From: Streptomyces anulatus
GTDB lineage: Bacteria; Actinomycetota; Actinomycetes; Streptomycetales; Streptomycetaceae
Reading direction: 5' to 3'
Assembly: GCF_000721175.1 (NCBI RefSeq)
Contig: NZ_JOEZ01000053.1
Coordinates: forward strand, 1 to 44,068
Length of the DNA: 44,068 nucleotides
Below the pieces are notes generated by a model. The model was not told where the DNA came from and ran no database searches. It saw nothing but the letters and a program-made list of their open reading frames with translations. Made by a program: the position numbers and the translations under genes. Below are positions 1-10,400 of this stretch, piece after piece. The number at the start of each line of letters is the position of its first letter. Positions within the stretch are counted from its first letter, which is position 1.

Positions 1-53
1 ACACGGCGTTCGTGATCGGACAGCTCCAGCGGCAACGGCTTCGGACCAGGCAT
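1..53 (-). CDS. IS630-type transposase, N-terminal fragment (runs off left edge)
   Basis: Reading leftward from the ATG at 53-51, the first 17 codons give MPGPKPLPLELSDHERR. From memory this resembles the N-terminus of IS630-family transposases common in Streptomyces (a conserved start before an HTH that recognises the element ends). Only this tip is inside the window, so catalytic residues cannot be checked. The adjoining sequence to about position 97 looks like the element end. The family assignment rests on a short match. Confidence 0.5.
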   Translation of the reverse strand, partial: MPGPKPLPLELSDHERR

Positions 54-97
54 CAGCCCACCCTACAACCGCGCGCGAACTAACGACTCAGGACACT
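1..97 (-). mobile_element. End of an IS630-type insertion sequence
   Basis: Upstream of the transposase start, the sequence to 95 (on the minus strand beginning GTGTCCTGAGTCGTTAG) looks like the outer end of an IS630/Tc1-type element. It abuts a TA dinucleotide at 96-97, the target these elements use. The neighbouring ATP-binding gene reads straight into this end and stops inside it, which places the junction at about 95-97. The other end lies outside the window. Confidence 0.5.
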
Positions 98-505
98 AGC
101 GACGATGCCGAGGCCGCGACCGAACCCCGAAGTGTTGTGCCAGTGTTCCCCGGTGGAGAGCGTTCCCTGGTCGCGAACCTGAACGCGCAGGTGGGTTCGG
201 TTTCTCCGCAGGGAGGCGGCGATGACGGCGCTGTCGGTGTGGACGATGGCGTTCGTCGCGAGTTCCGTGAGCACGAGCAGGGCCGTATGACGGATGTCCT
301 GGTCCGCCAGTTGCTGCTGGTCCAGCCATAAGCGTGCCAGGTCACGGCAGATCGGAACCGAGCGGTCGATCGCGGGGAGGTGAACGGTGAGGGCCTGCGA
401 CTGGCGCCAGGCGATGGCCGGTGCTTGGATCACCGACGAGTCAGGCCATCGCTCGACGTCCTGGGGCGAAAGAACTATCGGGGCGCACGCACGTGTGGTC
501 AGCAT
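80..505 (-). CDS. Anti-sigma-type ATP-binding protein, C-terminus replaced by IS end
   Basis: The 141-residue product has the hallmarks of the small RsbW/SpoIIAB-like HATPase proteins that are abundant in Streptomyces: an N-box ELATNAIVHTDS and a G-box GFGRGLGIVA. Such proteins bind ATP and often partner sigma factors or phosphatases. The ATG at 505 is chosen because an AGGAG lies just upstream on the minus strand; the frame stays open to 853 without family similarity. Normal relatives continue for roughly 20 or more residues after the G-box. Here the frame ends with SVLSR and a TAG that lie inside the IS630-type end, so the 3' end was probably lost by insertion. ATP binding may survive, but a functional product is doubtful. 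Confidence 0.7.
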   Translation of the reverse strand: MLTTRACAPIVLSPQDVERWPDSSVIQAPAIAWRQSQALTVHLPAIDRSVPICRDLARLWLDQQQLADQDIRHTALLVLTELATNAIVHTDSAVIAASLRRNRTHLRVQVRDQGTLSTGEHWHNTSGFGRGLGIVASVLSR

Positions 506-1725
506 GTCTTGTCGCTCCTGATCCTTGGGATGAAAGCCGCGGCTGCAGTACCGGTGCCCTTGGCGCGAGCCACACCAGCGCCGATATCGTGTGCTGGCCT
601 GCCCGTCAGGCAAGGGAACGTGCGTTTCTGCATCGGTAGCGGCCTGATGGTGCCTGACCGGCGAGGCGTGGGCCGGCGCCACCGGAAATGCGTCTGCGGG
701 GTTCCCCGACGCCTGCGCCAGTGTCGAAGGTGTGGCGCCGCTCCTGTCCGGGCCTGCTCCGTCTTCCATGAGCAGGAACAGGGGGGCGTCGGAGGTGCAG
801 GTCTCCGTTGCTACCGCGTTCGAGGAGCTCGCCCATCTCACGCGATGCGACATCAGAGTCGGCCGACGGGGCCAACCCTCCTCAGGGTGTCCATTGCTGG
901 GGCCTGCCGTTCAACGGCTGGGTGAAGTCTGGCGCGTTGAGGACGGACGACCACTCCGCCGGAGAAGATGGGCATCTCACCGTCGGTTGTAACCGCTATC
1001 CAAGCGTTTGACACATGACGACAAATTCTATACGAAGGCAAGCACTCGTAAGGCCTAATCTTGCGATAAAAGCAACGGGGTGTGCTTGAAGTGAATGCGT
1101 GACCAAATGACTTGGCCGCGCCTCTCGCATGAGCGCATGCGCCGGCCGCGCTTCTGCCAGCCATTCAGGAGAAACTGATATCACCCGGCCGGATAGGGCC
1201 CAAGGCCTGGCGTATTGCAGCCAAATGACCGGCGGGTCTTTTTCCGGTCACGGCGTCGATCAAGCGAGGTGGCCCTTGGCTGTCCAGATATGGCACCCCT
1301 CATCGCGCCGGCTGCGTGTGCGCGCTGGATCAGCAGTAAATCCCGACGCATGACCTTCGCTCGTGAATTCGCCCGAAACCCCGGCAAGTTGCTTGCCATT
1401 CCCGCGAGGTGGGTGACAGCGATCTGGCTTGTAGACGCTGTAGGTCAATCAGCAGCCTTACTCCGATCAGGTGACGCAGGTGCCGATCCTCTTGAGGTGC
1501 CGCTCGTCCGTGCTCCATTACTGGATTACGAACCGGCGGGCCGCCCATACCTTTCCGGGAAGTGACTGCTACCCGCTCCGGTCATCACTCCCAGCGCGCG
1601 ATGCACGCGGCGATCAGGTCGATCTCTCGTCCCACAGCGGCCACTCCCGGGCAGTCGGGGGCAAGCCCTTTCATCGGCGTCGTAGCCCATGAGTGAACCA
1701 GTTGTCTCTTCAAGGGAGTGCCATC
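506..1725. other. 1.2-kb stretch without a convincing gene
   Basis: Several short frames are open on both strands, but none shows a recognisable motif, a good ribosome site or a consistent codon pattern. The part around 1000-1090 is AT-richer than its surroundings and contains a promoter-like sequence (separate entry). The stretch may be decayed coding DNA. Confidence 0.5.
1008..1036 (+). promoter_or_regulatory. Sigma70-like promoter candidate
   Basis: A perfect TTGACA at 1008-1013 is followed 17 bases later by TACGAA at 1031-1036; an overlapping TATACG at 1029-1034 is an alternative -10. No recognised gene starts soon downstream on this strand; the next supported start is 1726. It may drive a decayed gene or be a chance match in an AT-rich patch. 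Confidence 0.3.
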
Positions 1726-2124
1726 ATGTTCCGTTCCCGTTTCGCCGTCGCCGCCGTCACCGCCACCATGGCGGTGGGCGCCGTCGTCGGCATCGCCCCT
1801 GTGGCCATGGCCGCCCCAGTTGCCTCGGCCTGCGTCACCGCCCTGGAGTCCGCCCAGACATCCAACAACGCCGCCATCGCGGCCGACGAGGCCAACAACC
1901 CCGCCGCCGCCCGCACTCACAACGTGGTCACCGCCACCTACCTCGTCAGCGCCGTGGGTGACTGCCAGGGGCAGCCGCAGGTGGTGGGGGCCAACATCCT
2001 GACGGCCAGCGCGTCCAACGGGACCGCCCTCGTGTACAACATCCTCGGAGTCACGAGCGCGGCCCTGGCCGCCGAGCAGGCGACCGCCTCGGCGATCAGC
2101 CAGGCGCTGGCCAACGCGTCCTGA
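1726..2124 (+). CDS. Small secreted protein with signal peptide, unknown function
   Basis: This 132-residue protein begins with basic residues and a long hydrophobic Ala/Val segment ending in AMA at residues 27-29, a classical signal peptidase I site. The mature part of about 103 residues is rich in Ala, Asn and Ser and has two cysteines that could form one disulfide. The ATG at 1726 is preferred because AAGGGA lies at 1712-1717; the upstream in-frame start at 1693 has no ribosome site. A strong hairpin 120 bases downstream ends the unit, so it is probably monocistronic. I recognise no named family. Confidence 0.8.
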   Translation: MFRSRFAVAAVTATMAVGAVVGIAPVAMAAPVASACVTALESAQTSNNAAIAADEANNPAAARTHNVVTATYLVSAVGDCQGQPQVVGANILTASASNGTALVYNILGVTSAALAAEQATASAISQALANAS

Positions 2125-2242
2125 CCGGTACACGGGCAGGTCCCGGTGTGACATCAGCGCCTGCCCCAGGACCGTCCGTGCGTGAGTAGGGACCAGCCGC
2201 GCGCCGGCACCGCCCCCCGCCGGCCCGGCGCGCGGCGACTGG

Positions 2243-2276
2243 GCGGGGCACTCGCTGTCAACGGCGAGTGCCCCGC
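2243..2276 (+). terminator. Rho-independent-type hairpin after the secreted protein gene
   Basis: A perfect 13-bp stem (2243-2255 with 2264-2276) encloses an 8-base loop. There is no U-tract, which is usual for Streptomyces terminators. It lies 119 bases after the stop of the secreted protein gene. Confidence 0.75.
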
Positions 2277-2426
2277 TACTCAGCGACGCACGAACCACTG
2301 GTCAGGGTCGTGGCGCGTCGCGGCCGGACGCCGGCGGGTTCGTCTCCTCGGTGACGCGCAACCGGCCGCCGCCAGCACCCCTTGCGGCCAGAAGCCTCTC
2401 GCAAGCCTCATGTCTGGCAGGTCATC

Positions 2427-2846
2427 ATGTCGCTTTCCACCATCCTCAACGCAGTGTGCCGATCCTTCGTCACGGCCTACCGATGCCTGCTCCTCCCGCC
2501 TTACCTGCCCCTCGCTCTTGAGAGGACGGCGCCGCCGCACGACCAGGACGACTGCGTACGAGGTGCCGAGCACGACACCCGCGGGGGTACCCAGGGGCGT
2601 GACCATGCAGCCCTCTTCTCGGATCCGAAGGCACCGAACCCTGTGCGAGTGGTTCTTTCCGGAGGCCCGGACTGGGTGATGGTTCCTGCCGTATGGGAAG
2701 TCAGGTCCGTCGAATCCGAACCCAAAGTAAAAATCTTGTGCGGTAACGCCTACGAGCACTTCGAGTTCTCGGGCATGTACTCCTTCCACGAAGGGGAGCG
2801 ATTGCCCGTCTATCGCTGGTGCAATCGCACCTACGTGGCCGAATAG
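2427..2846 (+). CDS. DUF5988-like small protein upstream of the ketosynthase
   Basis: The last 67 residues resemble, from memory, DUF5988 proteins found beside polyketide genes in Streptomyces: VRVVLSGGP, then KVKI..GNAYEHFE, and a terminal PVYRW..RTYVAE. Relatives are usually only 60-80 residues, so translation may really begin at the GTG at 2643, which has GAAGG about 12 bases upstream. The ATG at 2427 gives 139 residues with acceptable codon bias but a weak ribosome site. The gene ends 29 bases before the mini-ORF that leads into the ketosynthase. It is probably part of the same transcript. Its biochemical role is unknown. Confidence 0.55.
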   Translation: MSLSTILNAVCRSFVTAYRCLLLPPYLPLALERTAPPHDQDDCVRGAEHDTRGGTQGRDHAALFSDPKAPNPVRVVLSGGPDWVMVPAVWEVRSVESEPKVKILCGNAYEHFEFSGMYSFHEGERLPVYRWCNRTYVAE

Positions 2847-2875
2847 CCCACCACCCGACCCCGAAGGGAAAAGCC

Positions 2876-2911
2876 ATGACCTCTGCACCGTCACAGGCAG
2901 GTGCCCGGTGA
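2876..2911 (+). CDS. 11-codon mini-ORF coupled to the ketosynthase start
   Basis: An ATG at 2876 with a good ribosome site (GAAGGGA, about 2862-2868) opens a frame MTSAPSQAGAR whose TGA (2909-2911) overlaps the GTG start of the ketosynthase (2908-2910). The ketosynthase start itself has only a weak AGG upstream. A ribosome ending here could therefore re-start on the ketosynthase gene. An alternative is that the mini-ORF is the true ketosynthase N-terminus, separated by a frame error. The peptide probably has no function of its own. Confidence 0.45.
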   Translation: MTSAPSQAGAR

Positions 2912-4224
2912 CGCGGCGCACCGGCGCACGTGCGCGGGACGCCGTCGTGACCGGAATCGGACTGTGCCTTCCTGGCCCGGAGACTCCGGTGTTCACCGCC
3001 GACGAACTCTGGGACGTCGCTTCCACCGGCACGTCCTGCCTCGTCAAGAAGGGCGTCTACTACGGCAGCGTCAACCTCTCAGCAGCGATGTTCAACGAGC
3101 GCGTACCCGGCGTCCCGGAGCTCTTCTCACGCCACTACACGGAGGCCCACCGCTTCGGGCTGGTCTCGCTCACGCAGGCGTGCACGGACGCAGGCCTCGA
3201 GGTGCAGCGCGATCTGCAGGACGCCGCCGTGCTGGTGGGGCGGGGCGGAGTGGATGCCAACATCGACAGTTACCTCGCCGTGCTGCGGGCCGATCCGGCG
3301 ACCTACCCCGCCGCCGAGGCGCTGGAGATGTTCGTCGCGGCGGAGCAGGCCGTCACACCGTCCGACGTCGCCCTGGTGCAAGGCGCACTCACTCGGTCGA
3401 AAGGCGCCAACTTCACCGTGTCGTGCGGTTGCGCCTCGTCCGCTCTCCAGGTCGGCAACGCCCTGGGCATGATCGCCGCAGGTGAGACCGACATCGCCGT
3501 GGTGACCGGAGTCGACGTCTTCAGCGTCACGCTGATCCGCAACATCCAGCGCCTGCTGAGCGGAGCCCAACAGGCGTACGACACCATGCGCTCGCAGGAC
3601 ATGCCCAGCCTGCTGCCGTCCTTCGACGCCCTGATGCGTCCGTACGACCAACGTGCCGACTGCATCAACCACGGCGAGGGGTCCGCGACCATCATCATCG
3701 AGAGCCGGGAGCACGCCTTCGCACGGGACGCGCGCCCCTACGGTCAGATCCTGTCCCAGGCCACCACACGGGACGGGCTCGCGAACCCGCTGGCGTCTGA
3801 CGAGACCGGAAACGCACTGGTGTCTGCTGTACGCCGGTGTCTCGGCGGCACCTGGGACATCGGGCAAGTGCCGTACATCCACGGCGGCAGTGACGGCAAC
3901 GTGGTCGTCACAGCCTTCGAGTCGAATGCCATCAGGGAACTGTACGGCTCCGCGTCACGCGACCTCCTCATGTCTTCGCAGGAGGGCTGCTTCGGGCACA
4001 ACGGCGCTCCGGCCGGATGCCTCGGGGTGGCACTGACCCTGCTGATGATGCGGAACGGCCAGGTGTGCCCGACGGCGAACTGCGAGCAGCCGGCCGACCA
4101 CCTGACGTTCGACCCCGTGCCCGGGACGCGGCCTCGTCCCCTCGACTTCGACTACGCCTTCACCTTCAACTACCAGGTGGGAGGGGTGAAGAGCGCGATC
4201 CTGCTGGGCGGCCCGGACGTCTGA
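2908..4224 (+). CDS. Stand-alone beta-ketoacyl synthase (FabF/KS-like)
   Basis: This 438-residue protein has the thiolase fold of decarboxylating condensing enzymes, which join an acyl thioester to a malonyl-type extender on a carrier protein. The nucleophile is Cys175 in GCASSAL, followed by His325 (YIHGGSDGN) and His364 (GHNGAPAG), so the Cys-His-His triad is complete. The context is unusual: the common DTAC motif is VSCGC here, and the Lys that normally precedes the second His (as in KSNIGH) is missing. It may thus be a starter or specialised ketosynthase rather than a FabF for primary metabolism. It sits between the DUF5988-like gene and the large synthase 202 bases downstream, which suggests that it loads, extends or proofreads chains for that enzyme. 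It has no fused partner domains. Confidence 0.85.
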   Translation: MTRRTGARARDAVVTGIGLCLPGPETPVFTADELWDVASTGTSCLVKKGVYYGSVNLSAAMFNERVPGVPELFSRHYTEAHRFGLVSLTQACTDAGLEVQRDLQDAAVLVGRGGVDANIDSYLAVLRADPATYPAAEALEMFVAAEQAVTPSDVALVQGALTRSKGANFTVSCGCASSALQVGNALGMIAAGETDIAVVTGVDVFSVTLIRNIQRLLSGAQQAYDTMRSQDMPSLLPSFDALMRPYDQRADCINHGEGSATIIIESREHAFARDARPYGQILSQATTRDGLANPLASDETGNALVSAVRRCLGGTWDIGQVPYIHGGSDGNVVVTAFESNAIRELYGSASRDLLMSSQEGCFGHNGAPAGCLGVALTLLMMRNGQVCPTANCEQPADHLTFDPVPGTRPRPLDFDYAFTFNYQVGGVKSAILLGGPDV

Positions 4225-4426
4225 TCGCCCTTCCTCCCCCCCCGCTCCTGGACCCACAAGCCACGCACCACCGCCTCGTCATGTCGTGCACACCTACGTG
4301 CTGTCGCTACGCGCGTCCGCACGGGCCGATTCTCGTGCGGGGCCCGCCTTCACGGCCCGACAAGCGGCACATCCCCCTCTTCCGAGCGCAGCCGCGCCGC
4401 CCCTCCCCCGCGACAAGGAGACCTTC

Positions 4427-7400
4427 GTGGCCAAGTACAAACACCGTCCTCAGCCGGTGAGCTCGACACCCATCGCCGTCATCGGCATGGGATGCCGGCT
4501 TCCCGGAGACGCCGACTCCCCGGCCGCCCTGTGGCGCCTGCTGAGGGAGGGGCGTGACGCAGTCGGCGTTCCACCACCCGGGCGGGAAGCTGCCGAGCCT
4601 GAGCGCGGGTTACCCAGTGACGCGCACCCCTCGATGCATCAGGGCGGCTACTTGAAGGACGTCTCGCGGTTCGACGCGGACTTCTTCGGCGTCGCGGGTC
4701 GTGAGGCCGAAGTCCTGGATCCCCAGCACCGGCTCCTCCTGGAGGTCGTCTGGGAAGCGCTGGAACACGCGGGTCTGCCCCCCGACCGGCTCCATGGTTC
4801 CCCGACCGGGGTCTTCACCGGGCTGAGTTACAACGACTACATGGACCGGCTGGCCGGGCAGCCACAGGAACTCGAGGGCTCCATCCTGACGAACGGCCAC
4901 TGCGTGGCCGCCGGCCGGATCTCCTACCTCCTCGGCCTGCACGGCCCCAGCATCGCTCTCGACACGGCCTGCTCATCCTCCCTCGTCGCGTTCCACCTCG
5001 CCTGTGAGTCCCTGCACCGCCAAGAGTGCGACCTGGCTCTCGCCGCCGGCGTCACTCTCATGCTGGCCCCCCGCGTGACACGGTCCTTCGCCCGTATGGG
5101 CATGCTCTCGCCGACCGGCCGTTGTCACACGTTCGACGCGGCGGCGGACGGCTTCGTCCGTGGTGAGGGCTGCGGCGTCGTCGTCCTCAAGCGTCTGTCC
5201 GAAGCCCGCCGGGACGGCGACCGCGTCCTGGCCGTTGTCCGCGGGTCGGCGGTGAACCAGGACGGCCGTTCCGACGGCCTCGCCGCCCCCTCCGCCGATG
5301 CGCAGCAGGCCCTGTACCGGGCCGCGCTCCGGCGGGCCGACGTCGACCCGGCCCGGATCTCCCTGATCGAAGCCCATGGCACCGGAACCCCTTTGGGCGA
5401 CCCTGTCGAGTTCGCCAGCCTGGCCGCCGTGTACGGCAACGGGCTCTCGCCTTGCGCACTCGGCTCGGTCAAGACCAACCTCGGGCACCTGGAGCCGGCC
5501 GCCGGGATCACCGGTCTGATCAAGACCGTCCTGTGCCTGCAGCACAGCATCATCCCGCCCAACCTGCACTTCACCGACTGGAACCCTGCCATCACCGCCG
5601 ACCCCACTCGGCTGTTCATCCCTCTCGAGAGCATGCCGTGGCCGGCCAAGGAGCCGGTCAGGCTGGCTGCGGTGTCCTCTTTCGGCTTCTCCGGAACCAA
5701 CGCCCACGTGATCCTGCAGGAGCCTCCGCCGCCCGCCCGCCGGGCCGGCCTGCCCGCCCCCCGCCGCCCCCGGCCGGCGTCGCCCGACGTGATCCTCGTC
5801 GGGGCCGGATCCCACCGGGCGCTGCCGGACGCCGCCCGCAGAATGGCTGACTGGCTGGACGCGGAAGGCGCGGACGTCCCGCTTCGGGATGTCGCCCACA
5901 CCCTGGCGCTGCGGCGCAAGCCGGGCCGCGGACGCCTCGCGGTCATCGCCCGATCGCGAGCAGAAACCGCTGTAGCGCTCCGGCTCTACGCCAACGGCGA
6001 GCATGCCCCGGCCCTCGTGTGCGGTCCGGCCGATGTCACCGCCCCCCGCCGTCCCGTGTGGGTGTTCTCCGGTCACGGCTCACAGTGGGCCGGCATGGGC
6101 CGCGAGCTGTTGGTCCGGGAAGAGGCCTTCCGGAAGGCGCTGACCGAGGTGGACACCCTGATGCGCAAGGAGGCGGGCTTCTCCGTGCTGGACCTGATCC
6201 AGACCGGTGAACCGGTCACCGGATGCTCGCGGATCCAGCCGGCGTTGTTCGCGATGCAGATCTCCCTTGCCGCGGTCTGGCAGGCGCACGGCGTGCGGCC
6301 CGCTGCCGTGATCGGCCACTCGATGGGAGAGGCCGCGGCCGCGGTCGTGTCCGGTGCCCTCTCCCTCGCCGACGGCGTCCGCGTGATCTGCCGCCGCTCG
6401 GCACTGCTGGAGCGGATCGTCGGCACGGGCGCCATGGCCTCCGTCGGCCTGGGGCGGGCCGCGGTGGAGGCCGCACTCGCCGACGCGGGCGCCGCCGGCG
6501 TGTCCGTAGCCGTCCTGGCGGCGCCCGACACCACCGTCGTCTCCGGCGACGCTGACCAGATCACCCGGCTGATCAGCCAGTGGGACGAGCGCGGCATCGC
6601 CGCCGTACCCATCGCCGTGGACGTCGCATCGCACAGCCCTCACGTCGACCCACTGCTCTCCGATCTGCGTCAGGCACTCGCCGGCCTTGCACCTCGTACA
6701 CCCGACGTCCCCTTCTACTCCACCGTGGCCGAGGACCCGCGACAGAACCTCCTCCTCGACGCCGCGTACTGGTGCGACAACCTCCGCCGGCCCGTTCGCT
6801 TCCACCCGGCCGTGGCGGCGGCCGCCGAAGACCGACACCAGGTCTTCATCGAGATCTCACCCCATCCCGTGGTCACCCAGTCCCTCAAGGACAGCCTGGC
6901 CCCGTCGTTTCCCCATCCCGTCGTTCTGCCCACTCTTCGTCGTGCCCAGCCTGAGGTCGCCACCCTCCGGACCCAGCTGGCCACCTACCACTGCAACGGC
7001 GGCACCGTCGACTGGACGCCCTTGTACGGCGACGGCTCTCTGGTCGACGCGCCCACCACCGCCTTCGACCGCATGCGCCACTGGACTGCCGGCGGCACCG
7101 CGCCGCAAGCCGATGACGGTGTTCTGCCCGGCCGCCACACCGAGGTCCCCGGTGATCCCGTCCGGCACGTCTGGCACGCCACGGCTCCCGCCCGGCACCT
7201 GCCCTGGTTCGACGACCACCGCGTCCACGACGCCCCCGTCCTCCCGGGCGCCGGCTCCTGCGCCCTGTTCCACACCACGGCCCTCGCCGCACTGACCGGC
7301 GCCAGCGGCGTCGACCTCCTCGACGTCACCTTCCACGACCTGCTGCCCCTGGGCGATGACACCGAGATGAGCACCACCGTCACTCTCACCGACGGTGATC

Positions 7401-10400
7401 AGGCCACCTGTGAGTTGCACTCCCGTACTCCGGAGGGCTCTTGGCAACTCCACGCCTCGGCCACCGCCCGTCGGACGCTCGCGCCGCCCGACGCCCCCGC
7501 AGCCTCCGTCTCCGCACTGCACGACAAGCATCCCGTCGTCCTCGAGCCCGATCAGATCTATGCGAAGCTGCGGGCCTGCGGCCTGGAACACGGCCCCGCC
7601 TTCACCGGCATCACCACACTGCGGACCACGAGGCAACAGGAGAGCTTCTGGGCCGGTATCCGACTGCCGCGCACCGCTCTCGCCCCTGCCCCCGACCTGA
7701 GTGTCCACCCCGTCCTCCTCGACGCGTGTCTGCAACTGCTCGTCGCGGGAGCGGTCCAGGACCCCACGCCCCCACTGATCCTCCCGGTCAAAATCGGTTC
7801 CCTCCGCCTCCTCGGAGACCCCGCGCAGGCCGTGTACGCCCACGCGTTGATCACCGAGAACAGCGATAGGGCACTCGTCGGCGATGTCCGCGCCCTGGAC
7901 GCGCAAGGGCACCCCGTCGTCGCACTCGACGACGTACAGTTCCTCAAGGGAGCACCTGCCGAAGAGACCCCCGTCGACCAGTGGTTCATGGAACTCGGCT
8001 GGCACGAAGCCCCCCGGCCGGACACCGACAGGAAACCGCCGGGGAACTGGCTCGTACTGGGCGAGGGGGACGGCCGGGCCGAACGGCTGGCCGAGCTCCT
8101 GCGCTCGGCCGGCGCCCGCGCGGAGGCGCAGGAGATTCCCCTGGGCACCCAGGTGCTCTCCTCACTGGCCGGGACCTTCAGCCGGCACCTGGCTGTCGGC
8201 GCCGACCCCTGGTCCGCCGTCGTCCTGCTGGGCGGCACACCCTCGGCCGGTCAAACCGACCCCACCGAGGGCGCGCAGCAATGCGCGCGGCGGCTGCTCG
8301 CTCTGGCGCAAGCAGGCGACGAGCACCGCGGATCATGGCGCCTGTACGCGGCTACGCACCACGCTTACGCCGTCACGGCCGAGGAAGCCGGCCACCCCGC
8401 CCACAGCACCGTGCGCGGCGTGGCGCGAGTGCTGGCGGTCGAACGGCCTCACATGCGCCCCACCCTGGTCGACACCGACCCCGACGAGCGGGGGCTGCGC
8501 ACCCTGGCGGCCGAACTCCTCGCCGACGCTCCCGAGGACGAGGTGGCACTGCGCGGTGGCACACGGTACGTGGCGCGCATCGACCGGGCTCCCGTCGCGC
8601 CCCCCACGAGCACGGTCAGGACCACCCGGACCGTCCGCTTCGGCGACCACGGATTCCGCCTGCGCGTCGGGCGGCTCGGCGATCTCGACAGCCTGGAGCT
8701 CACCGCGACCGGCCGCCGCCGGCCCGGAGAGGGCGAGGTCGAGGTACGTGTCCAGGCGGCGGGCGTCAACTTCCGGGACGTCCTGACCTCCATGGGTATG
8801 CTCGGCTCCGAGCCTGCCACCCCCTACCGCATCGGTTTCGAGTGCGCGGGTGTGGTCAGCGCCGTGGGACCCGGCGTGGACCATCTGCGGTGTGGGGACA
8901 CCGTGCTCGGCGTCCAGCTGGAGGGCGGTGCGTTCGCCTCCTTCGTCACCGTTCCCTCCTTTGCGGTCGTCCCCGTACCGCAGGGCCTGGCTCCCGCCGC
9001 AGCAGCGGGGCTTCCCACGGCCTACCTCACCGCGTGGTACGCCCTGCGGCACGTCGCACGGCTTGCTCCCGGCGAGCGCGTGCTGATCCATTCCGCGACC
9101 GGAGGAACCGGGCGGGCGGCGATCGCCGTCGCCCGCCTCCTGGGCGCGGAGGTGCTGGCGACGGCCGGGACGGAGCAGAAGAGGCACCAGCTGCGAGGAA
9201 TGGGGATCCACTGCGTCATGGACTCCCGGACCCTGGACTTCGCCGAGCAGGCGCGCCTGGCCACCGACGGCCAAGGGGTCGACGTCGTGCTCAACTCCCT
9301 TTCCGGACCGGCCGTCCGTGCCGGGCTCGAAAGCCTGCGCCCGTTCGGCCGCTTCGTCGAGCTCGGGGTACGCGACATCATGGCCGACGCTCCACTCAAG
9401 CTCGGGCCGCTGCGCCACAACATCACGTTCAGCACGGTCGACCTCATCGAGCTGCAGCGACACCGACCGGAGCTGCTGGCCACGATGCTGCGCGAGGTGG
9501 TGGAGCACATCGCCGCAGGCAGGCTCAAGCCGCTTCTGTGCACCGAGTACCCGCTCGGCCGCGCGGCCGACGCCTTCCGGCTGATGGCTCGCGCCGGGCA
9601 CACGGGGAAGATCGTGCTGACTGTTCCCGACCGGGGAGAGGCCGATGCCGTGGTGCCCGAGGGGCCGCAGAGCGTCGTGCGCAACGACGGTGCGTACATC
9701 GTCACCGGAGGGCTGGGAGGACTCGGGCTGGCCACCGCCCGCTGGCTGGCCGAGCAGGGAGCGCGGCGCATCGTCCTCAACGGCCGCCGTGCCCCGTCTT
9801 CGGACACCACCCGCACCGTGAACGAGATGGCGGCGGACACCGCGGTCGTACTGGGCGACGTCTCTCAGCGCGAGACCTGCGAACGACTGGTCGAGGTGGC
9901 CACCGAGGGCGGTGTCCCGCTGCGCGGCGTGGTGCACTGCGCCATGGTTCTTGACGACGCCGCGCTGGCCACCATTCGCGACGATCAGCTGGGGCGGGTC
10001 TGGGAGCCCAAGGTCACCGGTGCCTGGAACCTCCACCAGGCCACGGCCGACCAGTCTCCGGACTGGTTCGTCGTCTATTCCTCCATGAGCTCCCTGCTGG
10101 GCAACGCCGGGCAGGGTACGTACGCGGCGGCCAATGCCTGGCTCGACGCCTTCGCCACCTGGCGCACGCGCAGCGGCCGGCCCACACTGGCCGTCGACTG
10201 GGGACCGTGGGGGGACATCGGGCAGGCCGTCGACTTCGCTCAGCGGGGTTACGAGACCATCCCCACCCGCAAGGGCCTGGAAGCACTCCACTGCCTCCTC
10301 GCCGACCGCAGGGTCCGGACCGCTGTGATCCCTGGGCCTCCCCGGACCTGGATCCCCCAGGCGGCCGCCGGTTCCAGTCTGTTCACCCTGCTTGCCCCGG

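Noticed and set aside
4286..4426. 47 extra N-terminal codons of the polyketide synthase
   Set aside because: They are out of character for a KS N-terminus, and the GTG at 4427 has a strong ribosome site.
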